Origin: Halisarca cf. caerulea
Lineage: Eukaryota; Porifera; Demospongiae; Chondrillida; Halisarcidae
Assembly (NCBI GenBank): GCA_963170055.1
Contig: CAUJGJ010000255.1
Span: 131,901-156,900 of the forward strand
Length of the DNA stretch: 25,000 nt
Direction: 5' to 3'
The position numbers and the translations under genes are program-made. The notes beneath the pieces were generated by a model. It searched no databases. It had not been told where the DNA came from and saw only the letters and a program-made list of their open reading frames with translations. Of this stretch, positions 1 through 8,483 are shown one piece after another (the stretch's first letter is position 1; every line of letters begins with the position of its first letter).

Positions 1-1
1 G

Positions 2-133
2 GCTGGTGATGCCATCATATCGCATGACAGCCTTGAGATAAACGGGGAGAGAGACTTCTTCAATGACTGCAGATTCCTTCAAAAACCTGGTCATCTAAAC
101 AGTCGTGTAGAGGAGCCATGTCGCAGGAGCTAG
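2..133 (+). CDS. possible terminal exon of an upstream gene (partial, hypothetical)
   Basis: A reading frame is open from the left edge of the window for 43 codons and stops at a TAG at 131-133. The peptide includes AGDAIISHDSLEINGERDFF and ends in EEPCRRS. The composition is mixed and protein-like, but I recognise no domain. Forty-three open codons can occur by chance in this DNA. It could be the 3' end of a gene or retroelement that lies mostly outside the window. No acceptor site can be judged because the start is cut off. No polyadenylation signal lies close downstream. Confidence 0.2.
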   Translation, partial: AGDAIISHDSLEINGERDFFNDCRFLQKPGHLNSRVEEPCRRS

Positions 134-538
134 ATCACAATATATACATCTCAATTTTCACTGTTTGGAGGTTTTGTTAGCATGCCCCATTCCCGATATG
201 GGCGCCAGTTTTGGTTTTACTTTGCATGGATGAATAACGTTTTGATGAACATCTCAGGAACGAAGAGGAATAGTAAGTTCTCCAACGGTGAAAATTTAGA
301 TATTTTTGCTGAAAGGTTCTGAACAAAGTAAAGCTGCTGGAAATGATGGTTTACATGAGCGGGTTGTGCACTAATTCAATTTTAAGGTCTGAATCTGTGG
401 TTGTCTTTTCGGCTTCGCGAAGCTGGGACAACAAAGTTAAGTCAACTATTGTAGCGTTGAATAGTTGAATTAATGCTCTTTATGCTTTTTGTACTACATA
501 AGTAAACTAAACTGAGGGAAAAAGTGAGGGGTGATATC
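134..538. other. no recognisable feature
   Basis: This AT-rich stretch has no open frame of note, no splice pair and no repeat that I could match elsewhere in the window. Confidence 0.5.
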
Positions 539-603
539 TGCCGACTTCAGGGCAGCCATTTTGACTTCTGCTTGCATGTGCACATGTCACACCTGCGTAA
601 CTT
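539..603 (+). repeat. terminus of an inverted-repeat element (family B)
   Basis: The order of short blocks here (GCCGACTT, then AGCCATT, then CATGTCACACCTGCGTA) matches the right end of the element at 5019-6240, where GCCGACTT, AGCCATT and CATGTCCCACATGCGTA occur with similar spacing (6188-6238). The match is diverged. I see no partner terminus to the left, so this is probably a truncated or solo end. Short open frames across it (524-746) look incidental. Confidence 0.4.
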
Positions 604-800
604 TGTTAAGCAGTATCCTTCCAGTGATATTGTGCAAACTACATTGGCATTACTTGGCCCCAAACAGTGGAAATCAACAACTTGCTACTTCGAATTCACG
701 TATCTTGAGAACACCACCTCAGAACATTGCTCCGAATAAGTATTAAATAAACATTAGTAACTCTAACTCGATTCCGAAATTCCGTAAAAAAGCCCTTGAT

Positions 801-1498
801 AACAAGAAATATGTGGGAGTAGTGTTTTTAGACATTTCCAAGGCTTTCGATACTGTAAATCACGATTTGCTCTCACCTCGGTCTGTCTCCTTCCTGAATT
901 GCCTGGTTTAAGTCTTACCTCTCTAACCGTTGCCATCAAACCCGTTTTGAAAATGAGTATTCCTCTCTTTGTTTCCCTACTAATGGGGTTCTGCAAGGCT
1001 CCACATTGGGGCCAACCGTTTTCTCTGCTTTTATAAATGATCTGCCTTCTGCTCTTTCATCAAATTCCACCATACTTTTTTCTAATTAGTGATAATATTC
1101 AGGAACTAAACTCCTCTCTCCAACTCACTCTTGATTTAGCAAACTTGTGGTTACAACAAAATGGCCTTAAACTAAACATCTCCAAAACCAAAAGCATGTT
1201 GATTCACTCTGCAAGAAAAAAGGCTAGTGACAAATTAGCTGTCAAAGTAGAAGCTGTAGACATTGAGCAGGTTCATAAGTTCAAATGTCTTGGAGTAGTA
1301 GTAAATGATACCTTATCGTAGGGTGATCATATTGAGATTTTTGTAGCTAGGTTACTCGTAGTCTCTGCCTTCTACGTCGCCTCTTCTTCTTCTCTACCTC
1401 AAATCATACATTCTTCCCTTATTTGACTATTGTGACAATGTGTGGTCTGTTTGCACTAAAGAGGAAAGACATCGGTTAGAAACACTTTTAAACCTTTA
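801..1498 (+). pseudogene. decayed non-LTR retrotransposon, reverse transcriptase domain
   Basis: Four pieces of one reverse transcriptase follow each other in three different frames. At 801-881 is VGVVFLDISKAFDTVNHDLL, the motif that carries the first catalytic aspartate. At 913-1089 is a piece ending GSTLGPTVFSAFINDLP, then a stop where the F-A-D-D motif would be expected. At 1091-1321 is DNIQELNSSL..NGLKLNISKTKS..FKCLGVVV, the region following the catalytic core. At 1416-1498 is PLFDYCDNVWSVCTKEERHR, typical of the end of the domain. The element is CR1/jockey-like in style. It is dead: at least three frameshifts, several stops and a lost catalytic pair. No endonuclease or 5' part is visible, which fits 5' truncation. 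The frame ends abruptly at 1498, where other transposon sequence may begin. Confidence 0.88.
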
Positions 1499-1802
1499 AG
1501 GACCAATGACCTGTTAACTGGTGCTGGAGCATTGCATCCCTTTAGGACCGCGAGTCTCAAATTTCACGTCATCTTTACGAAATTTATATCAAACGATAGA
1601 GCAAGAACAGCTTATTAGACAGCTGTATTTTCAATGTAATACATACTCCCTGAGCCTGTATAAAAAGGCCTCAAATTATATACAAAAATGCAGGCGAATC
1701 GTGGCAAATGCAGTTATGCAAACACGTTGACAAAGTTATGCAAATAAAAAATGGCCATCCACTGAGTGCCTAGAAGATAGTTATTTCTTGCCATAATCCA
1801 GC
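1499..1802 (+). other. unassigned stretch between retroelement and piggyBac remnant
   Basis: An open frame at 1521-1730 has no clear homology. The direct repeats CCTTTAAGGACC (1494-1505) and CCTTTAGGACC (1540-1550) resemble the TTAA plus CCCTTTA style of piggyBac ends. They would lie at the 3' side of the minus-strand piggyBac fragment that follows. This is suggestive only. A weak alternative is that the peptide ASLKFHVIFTKFIS is the far C-terminus of the preceding reverse transcriptase. Confidence 0.3.
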
Positions 1803-2043
1803 TTCGTATGGTAAACTGAAGCATCCTGCTGGACAGAGTGGTACAGGCATCTCACTAGCACAATCTCTGCAGCAGTATGCTGTTCGTCATTGCTCAGAAC
1901 ACACACGGCATTGTTGGTAAGTGTTCTCAGGCAGCTTTGCAGGGAAGTGTCTCTCACACAAGCGACTTGCAGTGGGGCCATTGCGATTCGAAGCTCGTTT
2001 GCTGGAGTTGTGAAAGCTCATGAGGTGCTCGAATTTCCACAAC
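1803..2043 (-). pseudogene. piggyBac transposase fragment, C-terminal cysteine-rich domain
   Basis: In one minus-strand frame the sequence reads SRLCERHFPAKL, then QQCRVCSEQ, a TGA stop (1887-1889), then RTAYCCRDCASEMPVPLCP and GCF. This parallels the C-terminus of the complete element at 10205-12660 (ARFCERHFPHKV, ACRFCSTAQ, RTSYCCSDC, IHLCPFPCF) with the same Cys and His spacing. In piggyBac transposases this domain is a zinc-binding module that binds the transposon ends. Upstream residues (EHLMSFHNSSKRA) parallel EELMKSFNSRKRP of the complete element. It is a second, more decayed piggyBac of a related family, in the opposite orientation. The catalytic domain is absent, and the fragment stops where repeat family C begins. 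A longer open frame over the same bases (1781-1981) is a shadow. Confidence 0.8.
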
Positions 2044-2226
2044 GAAGCGCACTATGTAAATTTGGGTAGGGTCTGGAGCTTTTACTTTCTTGTAGAGGAG
2101 ATTTCTAAGCTGATTCAAGTTACTGGCACATGATCAACCCACTTAATTCACTGATAATGAGATTCATACCGTGAAAACCCCAAAGCCCCCGTGTTTTGGT
2201 TAGATTTGGACATAACTTACCTGCGT
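2044..2226 (+). repeat. dispersed repeat family C, copy 1
   Basis: This stretch matches 14044-14226 over its whole length at roughly 85% by eye. Shared blocks include TTGGGTAGGGT.TGGAGCTT, ACTGGCACATGATCAACCCA and GGACATAACTTACCTGCG. A short internal piece also occurs at 6637-6669. The outer end, CGCAGGTAAGTTATGTCC on the reverse strand, looks like a transposon terminus because a near-identical inverted copy lies at 12899-12918. No coding capacity is seen. Confidence 0.75.
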
Positions 2227-2275
2227 AGGGAATCTATTGCGGCAACAAGAATCTCTTAATTAGATAATTATTTAC

Positions 2276-2371
2276 CTCTGCTTCATCTTGTTTTGACTCT
2301 GCAGAAGTGGACTTCTTTTTGTTTTTCTTTTTTCTATTCTTCTTCTTTTTCTTTGATTTCTGATCCTTGGC
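2276..2371 (-). CDS. candidate lysine-rich internal exon (phase 0-0)
   Basis: On the minus strand an acceptor with a short pyrimidine run (CTTTTTTATAG at 2372-2382) is followed by a 96-nt open exon that ends GAAGCAGAG and a donor GTAAAT (2270-2275). It encodes 32 residues: AKDQKS, a core of 11 Lys with Asn and Arg between (positions 7-20), then STSAESKQDEAE. Such basic tracts followed by acidic residues are typical of disordered nuclear or nucleolar proteins. The exon starts and ends in phase 0, on the same strand and in the same phase as the four acidic exons at 8649-21482, so it could be a downstream exon of the same gene. No flanking exon is identified. A polypurine tract open by chance is the alternative. 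Confidence 0.45.
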
Positions 2372-2976
2372 CTATAAAAAAGATATGTATACACAACACA
2401 TGTAAGGTCGCAGTCACCTTGATTACATATTCTAGCTAAAGCACACAGGTTTTTTAAAATGGACATCGCTGAGAAGTTGCTCACATACTCGATGTTTTCT
2501 TCTAAATATGAATAGACCAGCCTTTAGTCTAAAATTAATATTAAAGTAACGCATATGTTAGTTGCTCCAAAGCTATAATAATAACGGTAACTCTTTCTCA
2601 AATGAAGAAAAACAGTACTGAAAATTACCTGCTTTACACAACCATTTCATTTGCCGCAGATCAATATCATCAAGGATTTTCATGAAACTACATCAAAACA
2701 AGGACAAACTAGTGAACTATGTGAATATCGCTTGGTGAATAGGTTAAAAACAGCAGAATGAAAGTTATAGGCTAAAAACCTGTTCTTCGGCCCTTAGAGC
2801 TGCATAAATTCCGGATAAATGTACATGCAGTAAAGAAATACCTGATCAGAACACTTTCCCCAAGTGATTTTCGAAACTTTTAGCATATACCAGACCGATT
2901 AAAGCAGGAAGTACAATGATCAGATGAAACTTTGACCCACGGCAAAGTTGATGTTTCTTCAAGCTCGGAAAAACAG
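2372..2976. other. no recognisable feature (possible intron)
   Basis: AT-rich sequence with no open frame beyond chance and no match elsewhere in the window. If the lysine-rich exon is real, this would be the intron before it on the minus strand. Confidence 0.4.
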
Positions 2977-3135
2977 CCATCTTTGTGATGTTCGTGAAAT
3001 ATTATTTGTCATCTGGAAGGCACTAAATGACGCATAAGAACAGCCGTTAATTGATGACGTAGAAAACATGCAACACCCACAATCAAGTGAGCCACAGGCA
3101 GTCATAAACACCCTGTGCACATAAGATTGAAGAAT
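2977..3135 (+). repeat. foldback repeat family A, terminal segment
   Basis: This segment shares the order TGACGCAT, ACAGCCGTTAATTGATGACGT, then ATAAACACCCTGTG with 6720-6863 and 18110-18243. It is the reverse complement of the left arm of the foldback element at 16675-17427. The outer end CATAAACACCCTGTG (3108-3122) corresponds to the inverted-repeat tip of that element. Confidence 0.7.
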
Positions 3136-3287
3136 CTTCAAGCGTACAGGATATTAATAACCTGTGCCTTGTCAGATAGTAATTGTTGTTTGCTTGCAAC
3201 ATCCATTAGTGTCTGTGCCTAACGTACATGTTTACAAGTGCTTTTCAGATGACAAGGCGATTTAGGTAATGTTGCACCTATATATAG

Positions 3288-3538
3288 TACATGAAACGTC
3301 AAGGAGAAGACTGTTTTGCTGAGGCCAAAAAAAATCACTTAGGTAGACCTCTAGATGCCTTTGAATCATACTGAATATTACTTTTATTGCACCTTTTTAT
3401 ATTCCAGTTTCGAAAATAACTTCGGGCATAGTGTTATAATCAAGTGGTTTCTTACAATTGTTGCATTCTATGGCAAATTTTGCTCGGTCAAAGGTGAAAT
3501 GACAGGGTTTTTCATTCATAACAACCTTAGGGACCCAT
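3288..3538 (+). repeat. foldback repeat family A, internal segment
   Basis: This matches the interior of the foldback element (16860-17100). Shared landmarks in order are GAAAC.TCA, TAGACCTC, CGAAAAT..CTTC/GTTCCGGGCATAGTG, ATAATCAAG..GTTT, TTTTG..CGGT..AAGG and AGGGTTTTTC. Together with 2977-3135 it suggests a rearranged or partly deleted copy of the same element. Short open frames on both strands here are incidental. Confidence 0.6.
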
Positions 3539-3678
3539 AACCCAGAGGCCAAGTTTGTTTGAAACTGTTCCAAAATCATCTTTTTTAGAGTATTGGAATC
3601 ATTACTAGTTCAATATTATCATGCTCTGAGAATGCAGATCTTACTCTAGTAACACAAACTGAGCATGCATGCTAGCTA

Positions 3679-3750
3679 TAGCTATTGTTAGCATTAATAT
3701 ATATATATATAATATATAATATAATATTTATTAATATTAGCTATTGTTAG
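3679..3750. repeat. AT-rich tract flanked by 13-bp direct repeats
   Basis: TAGCTATTGTTAG occurs at 3679-3691 and again at 3738-3750. The 46 bases between are nearly pure A and T (TA repeats and ATTAATATT). Confidence 0.7.
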
Positions 3751-3829
3751 TACTTGTAGTTTATAACTGATTTATTTGTCAATTGGGTAATAGGGCATTA
3801 GAGCCCTATCTTATGCATGTTTTCTTTAT

Positions 3830-3893
3830 CCCTTAAACATTCCAATTCCCATTTCGAAATTTTGCACGAACGTTCCAAAGCCACTTAAGTGGC
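3830..3893 (+). mobile_element. piggyBac-like terminus (remnant)
   Basis: CCCTTAAACATT at 3830-3841, then GAACGTTCCAAAGCCAC and CTTAAGTGGC (3869-3892), reproduces the left end of the piggyBac element at 10205 (CCTTTAAACGTT ... AACGTTCATAGGCCACTTAAGTGG). The spacing from the tip to GCCAC is 50 bases here and 51 there. The flank reads TTAT rather than TTAA. The reading frame of the adjacent minus-strand retroelement runs through it and ends in KPLKWLW, which is therefore probably not native retroelement protein. The other end of the element is not seen. Confidence 0.55.
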
Positions 3894-3899
3894 TTTTGC

Positions 3900-4829
3900 G
3901 GTACGAAAATAGGTTGTTTTCGCCGACAGTTTTCTGCTGTTCTGTTGTCTCGTCCAATTTCTATCACCAGGCTGTGGTCTGAGATACGAAGTTTGGTAAA
4001 CAATTGTCTTAGTTTGGGGTTGCAGATGCTAGTTAAATATCCTTGAGGTTCCTGAAAATCAGATTTAATTAGCCGGTACATTCTCAGCTTACTACCCCCG
4101 AATGGAGTGAGGCCCCCATCTTTGTAGATGGTACACATCTTGAATTGCGTTTGTTGATCAAGCAAGGTTTGGAGAATAAATGTTAGAGATGGGGTTGATA
4201 TATCTATATTGTGGCCAAGCTTGGTAAACTCAGATTTAATTCGTCTGTGCCAGAACTTCAAACCCAATGAGGCCAACATGATAGACAATTTTAAGGCGTG
4301 TTGAATCAGAGATGGGGCTTCAGGTGAAGATATACGATAATAGTATTTAAAAGCAAGGTGCAGGCAGTGATAACCAATATTGTGTATGCCACACTCAGAG
4401 AGGATAGCTACATCAGAGTTAGTAGGGGAGACTCTCAGTGCAAATTTGTAGTACTTCATATATTGATTCTAGCAAAGCTATGTCGTAGAGGCCCCAGATT
4501 TCTGCACCATATAGAACAATAGGTTTAATTAAAGAAGAGAATAAGTGATGCAGCACATTAAAGTCAGTGATGTTTAATGAAATTATTTTTGTTTGGAGTA
4601 GATACAAGGACCTATTCACTACCTTTAATATACATGACATGTTGTCTTTGAAGTTACAGTTCCAATTAAACCAGATACCTAGATATTTTTATTTGGCAAC
4701 AATTTCCAACTTTTCATTATTAATGAACCAATGATTGTCCACACATTTAGGATTCTGACCAATCACTAAAATTTTAGTTTTAGACGAATTGACCTGTACT
4801 TTGTTGTCTGTACAGTACCGGAGTTAAGA
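3900..4829 (-). pseudogene. decayed non-LTR retrotransposon, C-terminal part
   Basis: Reading leftwards on the minus strand: NKVQVNSSKTKILVIGQNPK, an in-frame TAA, KYLGIWFNWNCNFKDNMSC and LFSSLIKPIVLYGAEIWGLYD, all in one frame up to about 4430. A frameshift then gives FALRVSPTNSDVAILSECG, KYYYRISSPEAPSLIQHALK and FTKLRISDHSLVIEIGR. SSKTK, KYLG and LYGAEIWG are the usual landmarks after the reverse transcriptase core of invertebrate non-LTR elements. The last part corresponds to the conserved C-terminal region (KLRIS.H.L.IE.GR). The element is 5' truncated at the TA microsatellite, and its 3' end is replaced by a piggyBac-like terminus near 3893. It is dead, with at least one stop and one frameshift. 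It is a different family from the copy at 801-1498. Confidence 0.85.
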
Positions 4830-4830
<1 letters not shown>

Positions 4831-4897
<67 letters not shown>

Positions 4898-4922
4898 GCA
4901 TATATAATATTATTAATATTAT
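4831..4922. repeat. TA microsatellite
   Basis: An almost uninterrupted TA dinucleotide run from 4832 to 4881 is followed by interrupted TA and ATT repeats to about 4922. It abuts the 5' truncation point of the retroelement on its left. Such runs are common insertion targets or slippage products. Confidence 0.95.
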
Positions 4923-5018
4923 CATTATTAGTATTATGTGAATTCAACAAAGCACAAAAACGACAACCGATATGTCCAACAAAAAATTGAATAACAGATA
5001 CATACATGATTAATATTA

Positions 5019-6240
5019 GTGTACGCATGTGGGACATGTCCAAAGTCCCACTATTGTGTTAATGGGCTGGAATTTGGGCGTGTGTAAGGCTTCGATCATG
5101 TGATATGCGCGTGACATTTCTTGATGTATAGTTTTAGTAAAGAAGCAAGGGCGATTGCGCTGCTCAATATTCGTTCTACTTTTACAACATATGCAAGCCT
5201 TCATTTATCGAAAGTTAAATGTACGTACATTCTGTTGTGTAAGGGAGCTTAAAAGATCATATTCACGATCGATAGTAGGTATTGCAAACTGCAGTACTTA
5301 CATAGTTCACGGCGAAATTGCCCTGCTATTTTGCAGTTGATGATAGGCTTAAAGCGCGTTTTGAAGGCTAAAACACAGATCGATCGTTCTTATATAAGGT
5401 ATTCACGTTAGTAAAACCAATTTTTCTATTTGAATTTCAGATCAAACAAAGATTACGCACCTTCTTCGATGTCGTCGATCGGGCGCTGAATATCCAGTTC
5501 GCTTCCCTTAACCCGCCGATATTATACTTCATTAAACCGTCTGTCTTCTTTGCCTAATGTTCTTCCTCCGCTGAGTTTCTTTCACTTACACCGCATCGAT
5601 CATTGCAGAAAACAAACACTTCAAACACTTTGGTAAGGGCAATATTATGCGATTATGTCACAGCTCATGTCACATGACTATCATGTGATAATCGGACCTT
5701 AGCTAAGTGAATTCTTCTTGCAAAATGCCATGTCGTCAAGTAAATCAGCGGATCAACGTAGGAAGCTTCTGAGTGTTTTATTGTCATCTATATCGAACGC
5801 TTCAACTTTTCACCGATGGGGATTTTGATGCCGCGAGTTTCCAAAGAGTTATTGCTGGTTATTTTAGTACATTTTTAGTATTTGTCGATTATCTTGAACA
5901 CTATTTCAGTAAACAAAATCCCCATCGGTAGAATATTGGGTAGCCTTATTAGGGACAGTTTAGTCCATATTCTGTGTCTCTAGGCCTTCGTTTCGATTTA
6001 CTTGAGAGGAATAACTGCTAAGTACAGCTGCTCGGAAAAGCGGCGAGTATTCGAATGATTGACGGAAAATTTGGTTGAAAAATAGTTAAATGTGTAGCTT
6101 AAGTGTGTTCATACAGTCTAAATGTCGTTGCTTGCCATTTCTGATACGCATAAGAGAGAAAAAGCGAATTTGTTAGCAACAAATTCGCCGACTTTCGGAA
6201 GCCATTCAAGTGCGAATGGACATGTCCCACATGCGTACAC
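5019..6240. mobile_element. non-autonomous element with 23-bp terminal inverted repeats (family B)
   Basis: The left end (5019-5041) begins GTGTACGCATGTGGGACATG and the right end (6218-6240) is its perfect reverse complement over 23 bases. The flanks are ATTA on the left and ATAAT on the right, so no unambiguous target-site duplication can be read. No transposase frame is present in the 1.2 kb. An internal perfect 16-bp inverted pair (5812-5827 and 5914-5929, ACCGATGGGGATTTTG) encloses an 86-base loop. Diverged relatives lie at 539-603, 6603-6621 and 7825-8350. Open frames at 5155-5340 and 5016-5204 look incidental. Confidence 0.75.
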
Positions 6241-6296
6241 ATAATACAATGACAATTACAAGAACACAGACGAATAATGATAGCTAATATATAACC

Positions 6297-6430
6297 ATGT
6301 ATGCTCATTTTAAGTGTAGCTCCTGTGGGACACAGGTAGATGAATATGGCTGCCAAGGCTTCAGCTGCACATTCAGCCAAGGAAGGACTTCTCGCCATCA
6401 ATCATTGAATAACATCATCCACCACTCCAT
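6297..6430 (+). pseudogene. retroelement protein fragment with Cys/His-rich RHxxxN motif
   Basis: The frame reads CSSCGTQVDEYGCQGFSC, then FSQGRTSRHQSLNNIIHHSM. This pattern (CG...D..G..G.SC..S.GR..RH..LN.II) is one I recall from a region downstream of the reverse transcriptase in elements of sponges and cnidarians, which precedes a nuclease-like domain. Recognition is from memory of the motif pattern. The match ends near 6430 and the surrounding sequence has stops, so this is a small orphan fragment. A 14-bp perfect stem (6403-6416 with 6436-6449, CATTGAATAACATC) crosses its end. A donor-like GTAAGA follows the final ATG codon (6431), so a real exon is a weaker alternative. Confidence 0.5.
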
Positions 6431-6602
6431 GGTAAGATGTTATTCAATGGTTTATGGCAAAAAGTCGCTAAAAACGATATTCAACAAGAAGTTTACATGT
6501 CTGCTAACTACAAGCGACCTTACTTGATATTCTAAAACTTGTACAAGTTGAAAACAGAAGTTGTAAGAATGACTGAAATTTTCACACCTTCAAATTAGCG
6601 CA

Positions 6603-6669
6603 GACATGTCCCACATGCGTAGAGACACGTAGAGATGATCAACCCACGCAATTTAGTGGTAATGAAATT
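6603..6669 (+). repeat. stubs of repeat families B and C
   Basis: GACATGTCCCACATGCGTA at 6603-6621 is the terminal sequence of family B. GATCAACCCACGCAAT followed by TAGTGGTAATGAAAT (6637-6669) is an internal piece of family C. The family C match stops exactly where the duplicated block begins. Confidence 0.6.
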
Positions 6670-6936
6670 TCTCTGGGAGTGAGCTGGACCCTATTGAAGT
6701 TGTGACCCCATTTTGGAAGTTTATGCCTTGGTGCACTATATATTATCTGAAAGACGCTGAATGACGCATTAAAAATAGCCGCTAATTGATGACGTTGAAA
6801 ACAAGCACTGCCGACAACCGCTACAATCTACAGATGGTTATAAACACCCTATGTTTTCCCCTGTTACTTTCTATAGTAGCCTGGCTTAAACGTAACTCAA
6901 TGGAAAAGCTAACAATAGGGCTAAATAATGATGTAA

Positions 6937-7147
6937 GGTAAACTGTCCTATTTTGGGGCAAGCCCTAATTAGGATTGCTTCGAACAAAGTGGTAAACTCT
7001 GGCACTCAGAAGGATCACACAGTTTACTTCACTGATCAAACTATACTCCATACCATGCTCTGTACTGAAAGGACAAGAATGTCACAATTTACCGTTTTGT
7101 TCAAAGCGACCCAAATTAGGGCCAGCCCCAAATTAGGATCGTTTACC
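6937..7147. mobile_element. 211-bp MITE with ~60-bp terminal inverted repeats
   Basis: The left arm begins GGTAAACTGTCCTATTTTGG and the right arm ends CCAAATTAGGATCGTTTACC. About 49 of 60 positions pair between the arms. TA occurs on both sides (GTA|AGGTAAAC and TTTACCG|TA), which would fit a TA target site, but the outermost base does not pair. There is no coding capacity, and open frames through it (6953-7192) are incidental. It was carried along in the block duplication. Confidence 0.75.
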
Positions 7148-7149
7148 GT

Positions 7150-7680
7150 ATGGAATGTGGCGGCCTCCGTGGAAAATTATCAAGCAAATTAATCTTAAAG
7201 AACGTGAACGAAACTATCGGACGAACTTTGAGAATGATTATGATAACTCAAAAATACATCATGTACAAAGGGAAAAGACACAAGACCGATAAAATACTGA
7301 CAGGAACAGATAATGGTCTTGTTAGAGCATTCAAGAAAGGAGAAGATCATTCTTCTACAGAGATAACAGCCAGTTGTGAACTCTTCACTGCAGCCCAATT
7401 TCACCAAGTTGAACGTCCCAAATGCAGTTCAAAGATGCCAAAAAACATCTAGAAATGGTGTTTGTGCTCAGAAAAGGACCCTGTGACTGATTTGTGGAGG
7501 AAAACTACCGATTTCCACAAGGCCGAATTGTAAATTGTTGAAAGCCTTCCCCCAAAGACGATGACGACTAGCTCTCAACACAAGGTTTTCTTCCAAGAAT
7601 GGCACAGTCGAGTTGCTTTACTACATCTTGTGAACTATCAGGCAGCTCAATGGGGTAAGACAAGTCATTACAAACTTGTC
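7150..7680 (+). pseudogene. unrecognised pseudogene or degenerate element protein, copy 1
   Basis: One frame runs from 7150 to the TGA at 7678-7680 with only two stops, TAG at 7450-7452 and TAA at 7528-7530. Stretches between are protein-like: NVNETIGRTLRMIMITQKY, GTDNGLVRAFKKGEDHSS, then after the first stop CLCSEKDPVTDLWRKTTDFH, and after the second HKVFFQEWHSRVALLHLV. I recognise no family. The copy at 18537-19067 has the same stops, so they predate the duplication. By eye the two copies differ in the first 100 codons at 6 amino-acid-changing and about 7 silent positions. This is a weak sign of former coding. The first two stops would each be Gln codons if one C had become T. Confidence 0.45.
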
Positions 7681-7824
7681 TGAATTGAGAGTATTGAAGC
7701 GCATCGAAACAACCAATAACCATAACTTTTTTATGGCTTTATGGCCATAAACCCCTTCTGTGACTTGCATATCTGCACTCCTTGGCTTTCAAACTGTAAA
7801 TGAAAGAGCACTCGCTTGTGGAAC

Positions 7825-8350
7825 ATGTCCGAATCTGCCCTGCGTGCTAATTAGTTGGAATCTGAGCGAAAATGTTATTCAATGGCTTCAAGTCATGTGA
7901 CATGTGCATGATAAATCATGAGGATATAATGTGTACGCATTGAGTTTTGCTGCAGCAATCATTATACATTTTCTGTGCACTTGCGAACGTTCATCCCGAT
8001 ATAATTCGTTCAATCGTATTCGTTCTGGGAAGAATGTTGGTTAAAGCGCGTTAATAATCAGCAGTTCAATATCACCGGAAAAAGCAAGACGCTCCGAGAT
8101 GGCATGTTATTTTCTCTCAACGGATTCAATTCCAACCCATTGAAGAGAAAAATGAAGACAGGCCATTCTATTCTAAAGTAAAACATTCACTATTTAGATT
8201 CAAAAGTAACGGCTACCGCCGGATATTACGCACCTTACTTCGACTCTGAGATCCGACGTTAATGTTCTGCACCCTTTGAATCGTCATACCTTCTGACCGA
8301 ATTTAGTCAACACGTCCACAGTAGTACATTACGCGTATGTCATGTGACAA
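7825..8350 (+). repeat. diverged partial copy of inverted-repeat family B
   Basis: Blocks shared in order with 5031-5680 include GG.ACATGTCC, TAAT..G.TGGAAT.TG.GCG, GGCTTC.A.TCATGTGA, TTAAAGCGCGTT and ATTACGCACCTT.CTTCGA. It begins just after the end of the duplicated block at 7812, and the partner block lacks it. It probably inserted in unit 1, or sits at its deletion boundary. There are no genes. Confidence 0.5.
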
Positions 8351-8483
8351 AATGGCCTCAGCGACTCTTTCGTTAATGTGTATCTTTAATGGCCGGGAGC
8401 CAAAAAGTTAGGGCCGATTAGCCTAGCCTTTTTAGATTTTTCGATTTATCACAGGCAACTTTAGACTTTCCATGTGGGGGGAT

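Larger units (their letters stand above)
6667..7812. repeat. segmental duplication, unit 1 (partner 18054-19197)
   Basis: This 1146-bp stretch matches 18054-19197 (1144 bp) end to end at about 97% by eye. It contains a terminal segment of foldback family A (6720-6863), a 211-bp MITE (6937-7147) and a pseudogene (7150-7680). The exon arrays that follow on the right in both places (8649 onward and 19387 onward) are also duplicated, so this is the left part of one larger duplicated block. Small indels are present, for example GCATATCTG against GATATCTG. Confidence 0.93.

Noticed and set aside
4832..4881. TA run considered as an origin or regulatory element
   Set aside because: A simple microsatellite next to a truncated retroelement explains it, and nothing else supports function.
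4780..5043. Minus-strand frame containing a long Tyr-Ile repeat
   Set aside because: The repeat is the TA microsatellite translated.
6099..6401. 100-codon minus-strand frame
   Set aside because: It crosses the right end of the inverted-repeat element and is antisense to the retroelement fragment.
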